From a virus: a stretch of DNA of 22,589 nucleotides. Below are positions 14,095 to 19,577 of this stretch, in pieces. Numbering within the stretch: position 1 is the first letter of the stretch; each line of letters starts with the position of its first letter. The stretch spans positions 1 through 22,589 of IMG/VR virus record IMGVR_UViG_3300021432_000039, one strand, 5' to 3'. The notes below the pieces were generated by a model that worked only from the letters and a program-made list of their open reading frames with translations, searched no databases and was not told the origin of the DNA. The translations under genes and the position numbers were made by a program.

Positions 14095-14424
14095 ATGGCT
14101 AAGGAAGATTGGAAGCAGGTTGATTTGCAAGCCCTCACAGTGGCCGTTGGCAAGGACAAGGCCGACGGATTGTGGGCGCTGTACGAGAATAGCAAGGCCG
14201 CGTATCGGGCATACAAGGTTGAGCGCGATACATTCGAGCGGGAGATGCAAGCCGACTTTGCTGATAAGATGCCAAGCGGCCACGAACTCAAGTTCGGTTA
14301 TAACTTTGGCAAGCTCTCGATTGCAGTTGGGCCGGTGAGCGAGCGCAAGGCACAGCCGAAGGCGGAGAGCGAGAGCCTGGGCGATTGGTTGGCGAGCCAA
14401 GCGGCGAGTGGGCAGCGGTGCTGA
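14095..14424 (+). CDS. Conserved phage hypothetical protein
   Basis: This is 109 residues from ATG at 14095, preceded by CAGGAGAG with normal spacing; the longer frame upstream is non-coding. The protein is helical at first (WKQVDLQALTVAVGKDKADGL, YENSKAAYRAYKVERDTFE). It then has ELKFGYNFGKLSIAVGPV, a segment I associate with small phage or prophage proteins. The C-terminus (LGDWLASQAASG) looks like a short amphipathic helix. No catalytic motif is visible. It is the first gene of the rightward block and is probably an early protein. Confidence 0.75.
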   Translation: MAKEDWKQVDLQALTVAVGKDKADGLWALYENSKAAYRAYKVERDTFEREMQADFADKMPSGHELKFGYNFGKLSIAVGPVSERKAQPKAESESLGDWLASQAASGQRC

Positions 14425-14425
14425 T

Positions 14426-14656
14426 ATGAGCGCGATCACGTTCATTGATTGGTCAATCAATCCAGGGTGTGCCATGACAACATATCAGGGGATTGATTAC
14501 AACGCAGAGGCAGGAGAGCAGAGTGCATATGCGGTCGGTTGGCGGACGCCACGCTATCCGATGCCAGCGCCAATAATCGAATACGAGTTCGGCTGGTCAT
14601 TGAACGAGGCTAGGCCAGTGTGGCTTGTGATAACATCTGAGCGATACGACGGATAA
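14426..14656 (+). CDS. Hypothetical protein
   Basis: From ATG at 14426, two bases after the preceding stop, this is 76 residues. An alternative ATG at 14474 (60 residues, beginning MTTYQGIDYNAE) has a weak AGGG upstream and may be the true start. The protein is rich in Y, W, P and E (TPRYPMPAPIIEYEFGWSLN). The C-terminal WLVITSERYDG stretch looks like a folded small domain. I do not recognise a family. It is followed by a strong hairpin terminator. Confidence 0.55.
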   Translation: MSAITFIDWSINPGCAMTTYQGIDYNAEAGEQSAYAVGWRTPRYPMPAPIIEYEFGWSLNEARPVWLVITSERYDG

Positions 14657-14686
14657 CGTTCTAGCCTCTAGATACGAGTTGGGAAT

Positions 14687-14709
14687 AGCGCGGTCATACC
14701 CGCGCTTTT
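14687..14709 (+). terminator. Rho-independent terminator
   Basis: A 7-bp perfect stem, AGCGCGG (14687-14693) and CCGCGCT (14700-14706), with a six-base loop, ends in four T. It closes the first rightward unit. The next 200 bases to 14913 are non-coding; TATAAC at about 14876 is a weak -10 candidate for the next unit. Confidence 0.75.
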
Positions 14710-14913
14710 CTCGTTAGTGCTGGCGCACAAAGTTCCAATCGCCCACAAATGGCCGCTGACGCGAGTTGCGACAGGCGGCTAGGGCAGTAGCGCCCACACT
14801 CGGCAAACGCACCCAAGACGATCTATGGCCGATTGCGGGGCATCGTGGGAACGGGCGAGGGTGGCGCGGCGCGACTATAACTTTGGCCCAGTAGAAAGGG
14901 CAAGGAGAGAGCA

Positions 14914-15093
14914 ATGGCACAACGATTGAAACTAGGTACAATGCCACGTCCATCTAAAGACAAGAAGAAAATGCGCGAAGCGGCTATTAAGACCGGCCGT
15001 AAAGTATTGTGGAAGGATGGTCAAGGCGTATGGCACGCTGCAACGGATCGGGACAATACGCCATATTGGGCAGTTGAAACGGAGGATGTATAA
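14914..15093 (+). CDS. 59-residue basic hypothetical protein
   Basis: ATG at 14914 follows AAGGAGAG with good spacing. The protein has a lysine-rich N-terminal third (PRPSKDKKKMREAAIKTGRK), then VLWKDGQGVWHAA and an acidic end (WAVETEDV). Its stop overlaps the ATG of the next ORF (TAATG). It is small and basic and might bind nucleic acid, but no fold is recognised. It is just below the usual 60-residue cut-off. Confidence 0.62.
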   Translation: MAQRLKLGTMPRPSKDKKKMREAAIKTGRKVLWKDGQGVWHAATDRDNTPYWAVETEDV

Positions 15094-15185
15094 TGCCAAC
15101 AATGAGAGAATGTATCATGCTGATAGTGCTAGTCACAGTGCCCATCCTGCTGATGGGAATGTTCTGGGGAGGACAGGGGCAATGA
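15093..15185 (+). CDS. 30-residue single-pass membrane peptide
   Basis: ATG at 15093 overlaps the upstream TAA and is preceded by GGAGG. Its TGA overlaps the next ATG (ATGA). The peptide is a short polar N-terminus followed by one hydrophobic helix (CIMLIVLVTVPILLMGMFW) and GGQGQ. Coupling on both sides supports translation. The role is unknown; it resembles in size and topology the peptide at 8922-9014. Confidence 0.6.
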   Translation: MPTMRECIMLIVLVTVPILLMGMFWGGQGQ

Positions 15186-15352
15186 CCGGCAAGAGCCAGA
15201 TAGAGGTGAGATATTGTGAGAAGAGTAACACGCAGAGTCATTACCTAACCTGTATAACACGCTTCACGGATTGGTATGACTTTGCAGATTGGTTGAAGCA
15301 AGCAACGCTGCAAGGGCCTGTGCTTATCACGAGTTGGAACTATGTGAAATAG
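15182..15352 (+). CDS. 56-residue hypothetical protein
   Basis: ATG at 15182 overlaps the preceding stop (ATGA) and has GGGGAGG upstream. The long open frame extending further 5' is not used, because two coupled ORFs occupy that stretch in other frames. The protein has two cysteines and a C-terminal aromatic-rich half (FTDWYDFADWLKQATLQGPVLITSWNYV). This reads like a small alpha/beta domain. No family is recognised. Confidence 0.62.
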   Translation: MTGKSQIEVRYCEKSNTQSHYLTCITRFTDWYDFADWLKQATLQGPVLITSWNYVK

Positions 15353-15405
15353 CGATCAATTCGTGTTCACGGAAATGTTACACAGGGTGATCACGAAGAT
15401 TTGAT

Positions 15406-15434
15406 TTGACTGTGAAGGGCTGATATGCTACGTT
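15406..15434 (+). promoter_or_regulatory. Sigma70-like promoter for the 15459 gene
   Basis: TTGACT (15406-15411), a 17-base spacer, and TACGTT (15429-15434). The start would be near 15441, 18 bases before the ATG at 15459. The bases after the -35 (GTGAAG) resemble the TTGAGG/TTTGAGGC context of the other two strong promoters. Confidence 0.65.
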
Positions 15435-15458
15435 GGGGGATCGTGAAAGAGGCCAAGC

Positions 15459-15671
15459 ATGGATGACCTGGAAAAGCAACTAGCAACTATCGTTGGTGAG
15501 CATGGAATGGTCAAGGTGATAAGGGCCTTAACCACGATATGCTTCGCAATAGCTACCAAAGAAATAGCAGTCAGGGAAAAGGACGATCACTTTCCTTATC
15601 ATGGTTGGCGTCATCTTGGATTGAGATTGAGAAAAGCAGCTGATCATGCTTCGGACCTTAGGATGAAATGA
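15459..15671 (+). CDS. Hypothetical helical protein
   Basis: This is 70 residues from ATG at 15459, with AGAGG six bases upstream and a promoter just before it. The protein is mostly helix: LEKQLATIVGEHGMVKVIRAL, then ICFAIATKEIAVREKDD and LGLRLRKAADHASDL. It resembles small phage proteins with an HGM-x-x-V-x-x-AL motif, which I have seen without a known function. A terminator hairpin begins four bases after the stop, so it is probably a single-gene transcript. Confidence 0.65.
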   Translation: MDDLEKQLATIVGEHGMVKVIRALTTICFAIATKEIAVREKDDHFPYHGWRHLGLRLRKAADHASDLRMK

Positions 15672-15674
15672 TTT

Positions 15675-15698
15675 GAGAGGCGCAAATGCCTCTCGTTT
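15675..15698 (+). terminator. Hairpin terminator
   Basis: GAGAGGC (15675-15681) and GCCTCTC (15688-15694) form a perfect 7-bp stem with a six-base loop, followed by GTTTG. The T-run is short, so termination may be incomplete. Confidence 0.6.
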
Positions 15699-15766
15699 GT
15701 CCATTTGCAACGGATAGCCGAAGGGCCTGCGGCTTAGTGACGGGCTCAATAAGAGGTTAGCTAACA

Positions 15767-16465
15767 ATGGCTAAGATACAGATACCAATTCCGAAGGCGG
15801 GTGTGGGCGTCACGTTCGAGGTGGATACAGACACCTTCAATGATGACAAGTTCCCGCTGCCGGTTTACCTGGAGATCATGCTTCAGGGGTGCAAGACCTT
15901 GCTTAACAGAGGCCAGAGCAAGCTCAAGTCGAGCAAGGGCCTGGAAGGGAATGCGCTTACAGCGGCACAGGCAGCCATCCTGGCCGTGGTGCAGGTGCAA
16001 TATGAGGCCATGCTGAAGGGCGAGACGAGGATCACCGGAGGCAAGGCGAAGCTCAAGGGCGTGGAACGGGAAGTCAAGGCCGAGGCCATGCGGCTTGCGC
16101 GCTTGGCGGTACGCGATGCGATCAAAGCCTCTGGTGGCAAGATCAGTCACTACTCCGCCAAGAAGATCACCGAAGCGGCGGAGGAGGTCCTTGCAGATGA
16201 GGAGCGTGGGCCGCAGTTCATGGAGATCGCGAAGGCGAACGTTGCCAAGCGGCATGAACTCGATGAAGGGGCGAAGACCCCGGATGAGGCCAAGGCGAAG
16301 GGCGCTGCGCTGATTAAGGCGCTTGCGCTGGAAGCCGACCCGAAGCTCGTGGCCAAGGCGGAGAAATCTGCCATGGAGAAGAAGGCGAAGAAGGGAGAGA
16401 AGGTCTCCGCTGGGGTGCTGGCACAGGCGAAGCCAACAGCGGGCCAGAGCCACGCGAAGCATTAA
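15767..16465 (+). CDS. Phage hypothetical protein with lysine/alanine-rich C-terminus
   Basis: This is 232 residues from ATG at 15767. Residues about 1-90 include VGVTFEVDTDTF, LPVYLEIMLQGCKTLLNRG and ILAVVQVQYEAMLKGE. The middle (about 90-160) is helical and charged (RLARLAVRDAIKASGGKISHYSAKKITEAAEEVLADEE). The last 70 residues are dominated by K and A (AKAEKSAMEKKAKKGEKVSA), like histone H1-type or other basic tails that bind DNA non-specifically. A nucleic-acid-binding role is therefore possible, but this is inference from composition. It is followed by a strong hairpin terminator. Confidence 0.7.
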   Translation: MAKIQIPIPKAGVGVTFEVDTDTFNDDKFPLPVYLEIMLQGCKTLLNRGQSKLKSSKGLEGNALTAAQAAILAVVQVQYEAMLKGETRITGGKAKLKGVEREVKAEAMRLARLAVRDAIKASGGKISHYSAKKITEAAEEVLADEERGPQFMEIAKANVAKRHELDEGAKTPDEAKAKGAALIKALALEADPKLVAKAEKSAMEKKAKKGEKVSAGVLAQAKPTAGQSHAKH

Positions 16466-16484
16466 CCTAGACTGACGATTGCGA

Positions 16485-16516
16485 CCCTAGGGGGAATAGT
16501 CCCCCTAGGGATTTAT
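16485..16516 (+). terminator. Hairpin terminator
   Basis: CCCTAGGGGG (16485-16494) and CCCCCTAGGG (16501-16510) form a perfect 10-bp stem with a six-base loop (AATAGT), followed by ATTTAT. It is very stable with a short T-run. It may be bidirectional. Confidence 0.7.
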
Positions 16517-16534
16517 GCTTGAAAGGCTGAACCA

Positions 16535-17185
16535 ATGCCCATAGACACAGACTATGAATATCACAATCCCCAAACCCAGGAGCCCAAAGTGAACGAGACA
16601 GTGCAGGAGTTACCCGCCGTGGCCAAGCTCAGAGAGGCATTTGATACCGCACGCAACGCGTTGATTGATGGGAGTGAACTCGCCAAGCAAGTGGGCGAGA
16701 TGTCAATCACTGTGCAAACTCTCAAAGGCGAAGTCTCTTCCCTACAGCGTGATCTGGAGTATGTCCGCAACCGTAACCGGGAGTTGGATGAGCAGGTCAC
16801 GCAGGTGCGACGGGCCAGGGATGAGGCGATGGCCGATGCGAGTGAGCAACGTGTTAAGGCCGATGGCTTACAGAAGCAACTCGAAACTGAACAGATAGCC
16901 AATGAGGGCCTCCGCGTTTCCCTTTCTGGCATGTATGATCGCATCGACGCGCTCAAGAAGGAACGGGACGATGCACAGATGGCGCAGATGGAGATGGAGG
17001 ATAAGCTGAAGGCCGCAGAGGCGAAGCTGGCGAAGATCGCCGAGATGTTTGGCTCTGGCGAGACGAGTGTGAACCAGGACAAGCCAAAGCCTCACTACGA
17101 GACCCAGCCCCGCGATGAGGTGGGCAAGTTCCAGCCCATTGAAGAGCCGAAGAACTACGGAAGCGGATCGCAGGGGTCATTCTAA
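16535..17185 (+). CDS. Coiled-coil hypothetical protein
   Basis: This is 216 residues from ATG at 16535, with GAAAGG upstream. An acidic, polar N-terminus is followed by a long heptad-patterned helix (about residues 28-175) rich in E, Q, K, R and A with few aromatics. It includes VQTLKGEVSSLQRDLEYVRN and LDEQVTQVRRARDEAM. The C-terminal 40 residues are proline-, glycine- and serine-rich and probably flexible (QPRDEVGKFQPIEEP). Extended coiled coils in early phage regions can be anti-host or assembly factors, but nothing specific can be said. A terminator follows. Confidence 0.7.
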   Translation: MPIDTDYEYHNPQTQEPKVNETVQELPAVAKLREAFDTARNALIDGSELAKQVGEMSITVQTLKGEVSSLQRDLEYVRNRNRELDEQVTQVRRARDEAMADASEQRVKADGLQKQLETEQIANEGLRVSLSGMYDRIDALKKERDDAQMAQMEMEDKLKAAEAKLAKIAEMFGSGETSVNQDKPKPHYETQPRDEVGKFQPIEEPKNYGSGSQGSF

Positions 17186-17196
17186 CCAGGGAGAAG

Positions 17197-17221
17197 GGGG
17201 AGGTGGAGAGCCTCCCCTTTT
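17197..17221 (+). terminator. Rho-independent terminator
   Basis: GGGGAGG (17197-17203) pairs with CCTCCCC (17211-17217) around a seven-base loop and is followed by four T. It lies 12 bases after the stop of the coiled-coil gene and just before the next start, so read-through is presumably needed to express the two following genes. Confidence 0.7.
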
Positions 17222-17228
17222 CTATGTC

Positions 17229-17399
17229 ATGGACACCATGCGCAGCATACTCCGCCGAGGCGCGGAGCGGTACTTGGATGGGGAGATGACGATGGGGGAA
17301 TGGGAGCAGGGGCTTGTCATGGCCATCGCAGAGGCCCCCGAAGGGGAGCAGAAGCAACTCGATTTGGCATGGTTGGCCAAGCTGATAGTGGAGAACTAG
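17229..17399 (+). CDS. 56-residue hypothetical protein
   Basis: The part after ATG at 17229 (MDTMRSILRRGAERYLDGEM) looks coding: helical, charged, with MGEWEQGLVMAIAEAPEGEQ and a final LAWLAKLIVEN helix. Earlier codons of the same frame translate through the terminator hairpin and are rejected. The Shine-Dalgarno is weak because the hairpin occupies the region, and ATG at 17238 is an alternative. The stop codon directly abuts the next ATG. No family is recognised. Confidence 0.55.
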   Translation: MDTMRSILRRGAERYLDGEMTMGEWEQGLVMAIAEAPEGEQKQLDLAWLAKLIVEN

Positions 17400-17603
17400 A
17401 TGGCCAGAGGACAGGTTGATATCTACGAATTGATCCAACGGATCACAGGGGTGCCCATGCGTGGGGTGTTCGTTCCCCAGCACCCTTACATCGCCAAACG
17501 CTCCGGGCCTAGGAAGCCTCCCCAGCGTGGCCTTAACCGATCGACTAAGCTAGAGGGGAAGCCGGGATACTACGACGGTAGGCCAATCCGCTCTAAGTTC
17601 TAA
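17400..17603 (+). CDS. 67-residue basic hypothetical protein
   Basis: ATG at 17400 follows the preceding TAG without a gap and has GGAG nearby. The N-terminal half (DIYELIQRITGVPMRGVFV) is helix then strand. The C-terminal half is basic and proline/glycine-rich (AKRSGPRKPPQRG, PIRSKF). It could bind nucleic acid or be a disordered tail protein. No family is recognised. A strong terminator follows, marking the end of the block. Confidence 0.6.
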   Translation: MARGQVDIYELIQRITGVPMRGVFVPQHPYIAKRSGPRKPPQRGLNRSTKLEGKPGYYDGRPIRSKF

Positions 17604-17610
17604 TAGCTAG

Positions 17611-17654
17611 TGCCCTGAGTAGTCTGAAAAGGCATACTCAGGGCATTTCTGTTT
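17611..17654 (+). terminator. Rho-independent terminator
   Basis: TGCCCTGAGTA (17611-17621) and TACTCAGGGCA (17635-17645) form a perfect 11-bp stem around a 13-base loop, followed by TTTCTGTTT. It is the strongest terminator in the window and separates the small-gene block from the control region. Confidence 0.82.
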
Positions 17655-17759
17655 CATCTGCCCTGGCCTTCCGGCACCTTACCTGCGTCGAAAGTCGAAC
17701 TCCCACGATCGCTCACGCGACTTCGCCTCACCATCGTGCGATGCCAGCTTCTGCTGGAT

Positions 17760-17817
17760 CAGTAACCCTAGTGGACCCTTGGTGATACTCTGGTGGTACC
17801 CTAGTGATACTCTCAAT
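17760..17817 (+). repeat. Left arm of imperfect inverted repeat, built of ~11-bp tandem units
   Basis: Units read TAACCCTAGTGG (17763-17774), ACCCTTGGTGA (17775-17785), TACTCTGGTGG (17786-17796), TACCCTAGTGA (17797-17807) and a partial TACTCTCAAT. The consensus is close to TACYCTRGTGR at one per helical turn. The arm matches the reverse complement of 17932-17989 in about 50 of 59 aligned columns with one gap on each side. Confidence 0.85.
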
Positions 17818-17860
17818 CTAGGCTTTTGGATCGGGAAGGGCAATGGTGCCCATAGGCTAA

Positions 17861-17887
17861 TTATTTTTTTTTTTTTTTTTATTAAAT
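17861..17887. other. AT-rich core with 17-base T homopolymer
   Basis: Between the two repeat arms lies a segment of only A and T: TTA, then 17 T (17864-17880), then ATTAAAT. This is the only such tract in a GC-rich window. It could be a melting or bending element. Its exact length may be uncertain because homopolymers are error-prone in sequencing. Confidence 0.6.
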
Positions 17888-17931
17888 CCCACCCTCCGAC
17901 CCCCATCGCCCCACTCGGCTCAAAGGTTCCT

Positions 17932-17989
17932 ATTGAGAGTACCACTAGGGTTACTCTAGAGTACCACAAGGGTACCACCAGGGTTACTG
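17932..17989 (-). repeat. Right arm of the inverted repeat, ~11-bp units on the minus strand
   Basis: Read on the minus strand: TAACCCTGGTGG, TACCCTTGTGG, TACTCTAGAG, TAACCCTAGTGG, TACTCTCAAT. The arm mirrors the left arm across a 114-bp centre that contains the T17 tract. The repeats would allow cruciform or long RNA hairpin formation, or symmetrical protein loading. Confidence 0.85.
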
Positions 17990-18078
17990 GCTCTGCGAGA
18001 CCTGCCCAGCGACTCCCAGATCTGCTCACACGCTTTGCACCCGCCTCCATACCCATCGCGGGAACCCGGACTCTTCAA

Positions 18079-18105
18079 CGTGCGATTTATTCACTCCGTG
18101 CGATT
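18079..18105 (+). repeat. Direct repeats CGTGCGATT, operator-like
   Basis: CGTGCGATT occurs at 18079-18087 and 18097-18105, 18 bp apart, ending six bases before the -35 of the 18112 promoter. A third copy, CGTGCGAT, is at 17735-17742. The spacing and position suit an activator or repressor binding on one face of the helix. Confidence 0.5.
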
Positions 18106-18111
18106 ATCTTC

Positions 18112-18140
18112 TTGACTTTGAGGCGGATGTGTGGTACAAT
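18112..18140 (+). promoter_or_regulatory. Near-consensus sigma70 promoter of the helicase operon
   Basis: TTGACT (18112-18117), 17-base spacer, TACAAT (18135-18140). The start is expected near 18147, giving a leader of about 37 bases to ATG 18184. The 14 bases CTTGACTTTGAGGC are identical to the virion-operon promoter on the minus strand. Confidence 0.82.
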
Positions 18141-18183
18141 GCGGACAATGGGACCTCGTCCCGCGCTTAGAAGGCTGACTACC

Positions 18184-18669
18184 ATGACCATGTCCCTCTA
18201 CACCCTCCACTCATCTCCGACCGACGGCGAGTTCATCATCCAGAAATTCAACACGGACTACCATTGTGAGAGCGTGTACGCGCTAACGCAGTCCGAGTGC
18301 CAATGCCCCCAGGGCAACAAGCCCCGGTGCAGGCATCGTACGATGCTGCCGATGTTTCTCAAGCACAACCACATCGGCGACGGCTGGTTCCTTGAATGGG
18401 ACACGCGCCTTTGGCGCAAGCCAGTCAACGACATCAGCATCGACCCACCCGCCCTCGCCGATGAGACGGTAATGGGTACATCGGCTGGCGCGGAGGGGTC
18501 CTCACACACCCCTCCTGCGCCTGAGGTGGAGGCACCCTCGCCACAGGGGATTTCGCCTCCACCTCCTTCGCCACCGGAGGGGAAACAGTCTCCCCAAGCT
18601 GCCGAAGCGGCTCCAGCCAGCCCGGTGGGGGTTGGGGCCATCGTTGTCAAGAGGAGGAAGATACCATGA
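18184..18669 (+). CDS. SWIM-type zinc-finger protein
   Basis: This is 161 residues from ATG at 18184. An ATG two codons later is equally possible. Upstream codons in the frame lie in or before the promoter and are excluded. Residues about 1-75 are a compact domain: YTLHSSPTDGEFIIQKFNTD, then SECQCPQGNKPRCRHRTMLP containing C-x-C ... C-x-H, the SWIM zinc-binding signature. An aromatic closing part follows (DGWFLEWDTRLWRKPV). The C-terminal 75 residues are proline-, alanine- and serine-rich with a basic KRRKIP end. SWIM domains bind nucleic acid or protein partners. As first gene of the helicase operon it may act in replication or recombination, which is inferred from context. Confidence 0.78.
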   Translation: MTMSLYTLHSSPTDGEFIIQKFNTDYHCESVYALTQSECQCPQGNKPRCRHRTMLPMFLKHNHIGDGWFLEWDTRLWRKPVNDISIDPPALADETVMGTSAGAEGSSHTPPAPEVEAPSPQGISPPPPSPPEGKQSPQAAEAAPASPVGVGAIVVKRRKIP

Positions 18670-18842
18670 CCCAATACAATCCTGAAGAAGATGCTATCTT
18701 CTTTCACATAACTCCGAAGCCAAATGCCTGTGACCACGACTTTAAGGGCTGGCGAGAGTTCGAGGATGGCTCTGGTGGCGAACAAGTCTGCACCAAGTGC
18801 GGTATGGGCGCCATGGAATACTCACTCCGAACAGGATTTTGA
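18666..18842 (+). CDS. 58-residue zinc-ribbon-like protein
   Basis: ATG at 18666 overlaps the preceding stop (ATGA). The second half contains ACDHDFKGWREFEDGSGGEQ followed by VCTKCGMGAM. The cysteines and histidine are arranged as C-x-H ... C-x-x-C, a small zinc-binding knuckle. Phage proteins of this type (HDFxGW ... EQVCxKCG) are familiar to me as small conserved hypotheticals. The N-terminus is acidic and aromatic. The function is probably DNA or protein binding; the exact role is unknown. It falls just below usual ORF length cut-offs. Confidence 0.72.
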   Translation: MTQYNPEEDAIFFHITPKPNACDHDFKGWREFEDGSGGEQVCTKCGMGAMEYSLRTGF

Positions 18843-18845
18843 GCT

Positions 18846-19157
18846 ATGAAAGCCCATCCCCTCTGCCCCTCAATCTTCCGCGACGCGGATACCCTCTACC
18901 TCGACTTCGGGACGATGGTGGTCCCTTTCCCCTTTACTGAAGGGGGCCTAGGCAAAGCCCTGGCCCACATCCCCAACATCTCCGGCCCCCGCGGCGGGCA
19001 CCTCACCGGCCGATCCAACTTTCCCAAGGTCACGACCGTGAAGGGCCACGTCGCCCGCGTTACCTACTCCAAGCACAAGCGGCCGATCCTTGACCTGCCT
19101 GATGGCATGCGCGAAGCGGCCTTAGCCGTGGTCAAGCGCAGGGGGATGGGGAAATGA
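18846..19157 (+). CDS. Conserved phage hypothetical protein
   Basis: This is 103 residues from ATG at 18846, three bases after the previous stop. The N-terminal half has DADTLYLDFGTMVVPFPFTEGGL and GKALAHIPNI, the form of a small beta-alpha domain I associate with phage early regions. The C-terminal half is basic (TVKGHVARVTYSKHKRPILD) and ends in a helix (GMREAALAVVKRRG). No catalytic residues stand out. It may bind nucleic acid. It is coupled to the next gene by ATGA. Confidence 0.7.
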   Translation: MKAHPLCPSIFRDADTLYLDFGTMVVPFPFTEGGLGKALAHIPNISGPRGGHLTGRSNFPKVTTVKGHVARVTYSKHKRPILDLPDGMREAALAVVKRRGMGK

Positions 19158-19354
19158 GCATCTGCACCGTCGACCAAGCCACCTACGACAACATCTACTA
19201 CTCCACCATAGTCCGGTTCATAAACTCCGGTATGGACCTCCCCGCTGCCCGTAACCTCGCTAAGGAGTTAATGGACAATGCCTTCCGAACCGACGACACC
19301 AGCCGAGATGATGCCCGAGACGCCCGAGACGCCGCCAACGGCCTTGCCGACTGA
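19154..19354 (+). CDS. Hypothetical protein
   Basis: This is 66 residues; ATG at 19154 overlaps the preceding stop (ATGA). The helical protein begins CTVDQATYDNIYYSTIVRFI and continues LPAARNLAKELMDNAFRTDD. It ends in an acidic, D/R/A-rich tail (SRDDARDARDAANGLAD) that lies within the 77-bp overlap with the next gene. The family is unknown. Confidence 0.62.
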   Translation: MSICTVDQATYDNIYYSTIVRFINSGMDLPAARNLAKELMDNAFRTDDTSRDDARDARDAANGLAD

Positions 19355-19577
19355 ACTCTCCATCTCCTCCCTCCTTGCCAAGACCAACGCCGCCGAAGAC
19401 CACGACCACGCAATCATCATGGCCGGGGTCATTAACATCTACTCCGAGGCCCTCAAACGCTTCCAGGGCCGGGCCGTCTGGAAAGGCACCGATGGCCAAC
19501 GCCTCGCCCGGATCATGAACCTGCTCATGGAGCTTAACATCGACGAGGCGAAGATCACCGGGAAGCCGCAGCGATGA
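19278..19577 (+). CDS. Hypothetical protein
   Basis: This is 99 residues. ATG at 19278 is supported by AAGGAG ten bases upstream, inside the preceding gene, giving a 77-bp out-of-frame overlap. Internal ATGs at 19308 and 19311 are alternatives. The first 30 residues are P/T/E-rich, and the remainder is helical (IIMAGVINIYSEALKRFQGRAV, GQRLARIMNLLMELNIDEAKI). No motif identifies a function. It is coupled to the next gene by ATGA. Confidence 0.62.
   Translation: MPSEPTTPAEMMPETPETPPTALPTELSISSLLAKTNAAEDHDHAIIMAGVINIYSEALKRFQGRAVWKGTDGQRLARIMNLLMELNIDEAKITGKPQR

Larger units (their letters stand above)
17604..18183. other. 580-bp non-coding region, possible replication origin/control region
   Basis: No convincing gene is present; the open frames here translate poly-T or repeats. 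From left to right it holds a terminator, a CGTGCGAT copy (17735-17742), a hairpin (CCAGC ttct GCTGG, 17744-17757), and an inverted pair of iteron-like arrays (17760-17817 and 17932-17989). An AT-rich core with T17 lies between the arrays. Two more CGTGCGATT direct repeats and a strong promoter follow. Arrays of helical-turn-spaced repeats around an AT-rich segment next to a helicase operon are what an initiator-dependent origin would look like. A complex operator is the alternative. Confidence 0.45.

Noticed and set aside
13768-14424. Long open frame of 218 codons ending with the 14095 gene
   Set aside because: The first 109 codons run through the divergent control region and lack coding character; ATG 14095 has the Shine-Dalgarno and the protein-like sequence.
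15708-15740. Short hairpin (AGCCG/CGGCT) before the 15767 gene as a riboswitch or second terminator
   Set aside because: The stem is only five base pairs, with no T-run and no recognisable conserved RNA motif.
17760-17989. CRISPR array interpretation of the tandem repeats
   Set aside because: Units are only ~11 bp, contiguous without unique spacers, and arranged as inverted arms.
17679-18056. Minus-strand frame of 125 codons across the repeat region
   Set aside because: It reads the homopolymer as a lysine run and the inverted repeats; no Shine-Dalgarno and no protein-like pattern.
17779-18669. Long open frame of 296 codons covering the repeats and T17
   Set aside because: It translates the T tract into consecutive phenylalanines and passes through the promoter; only the part from 18184 is a gene.
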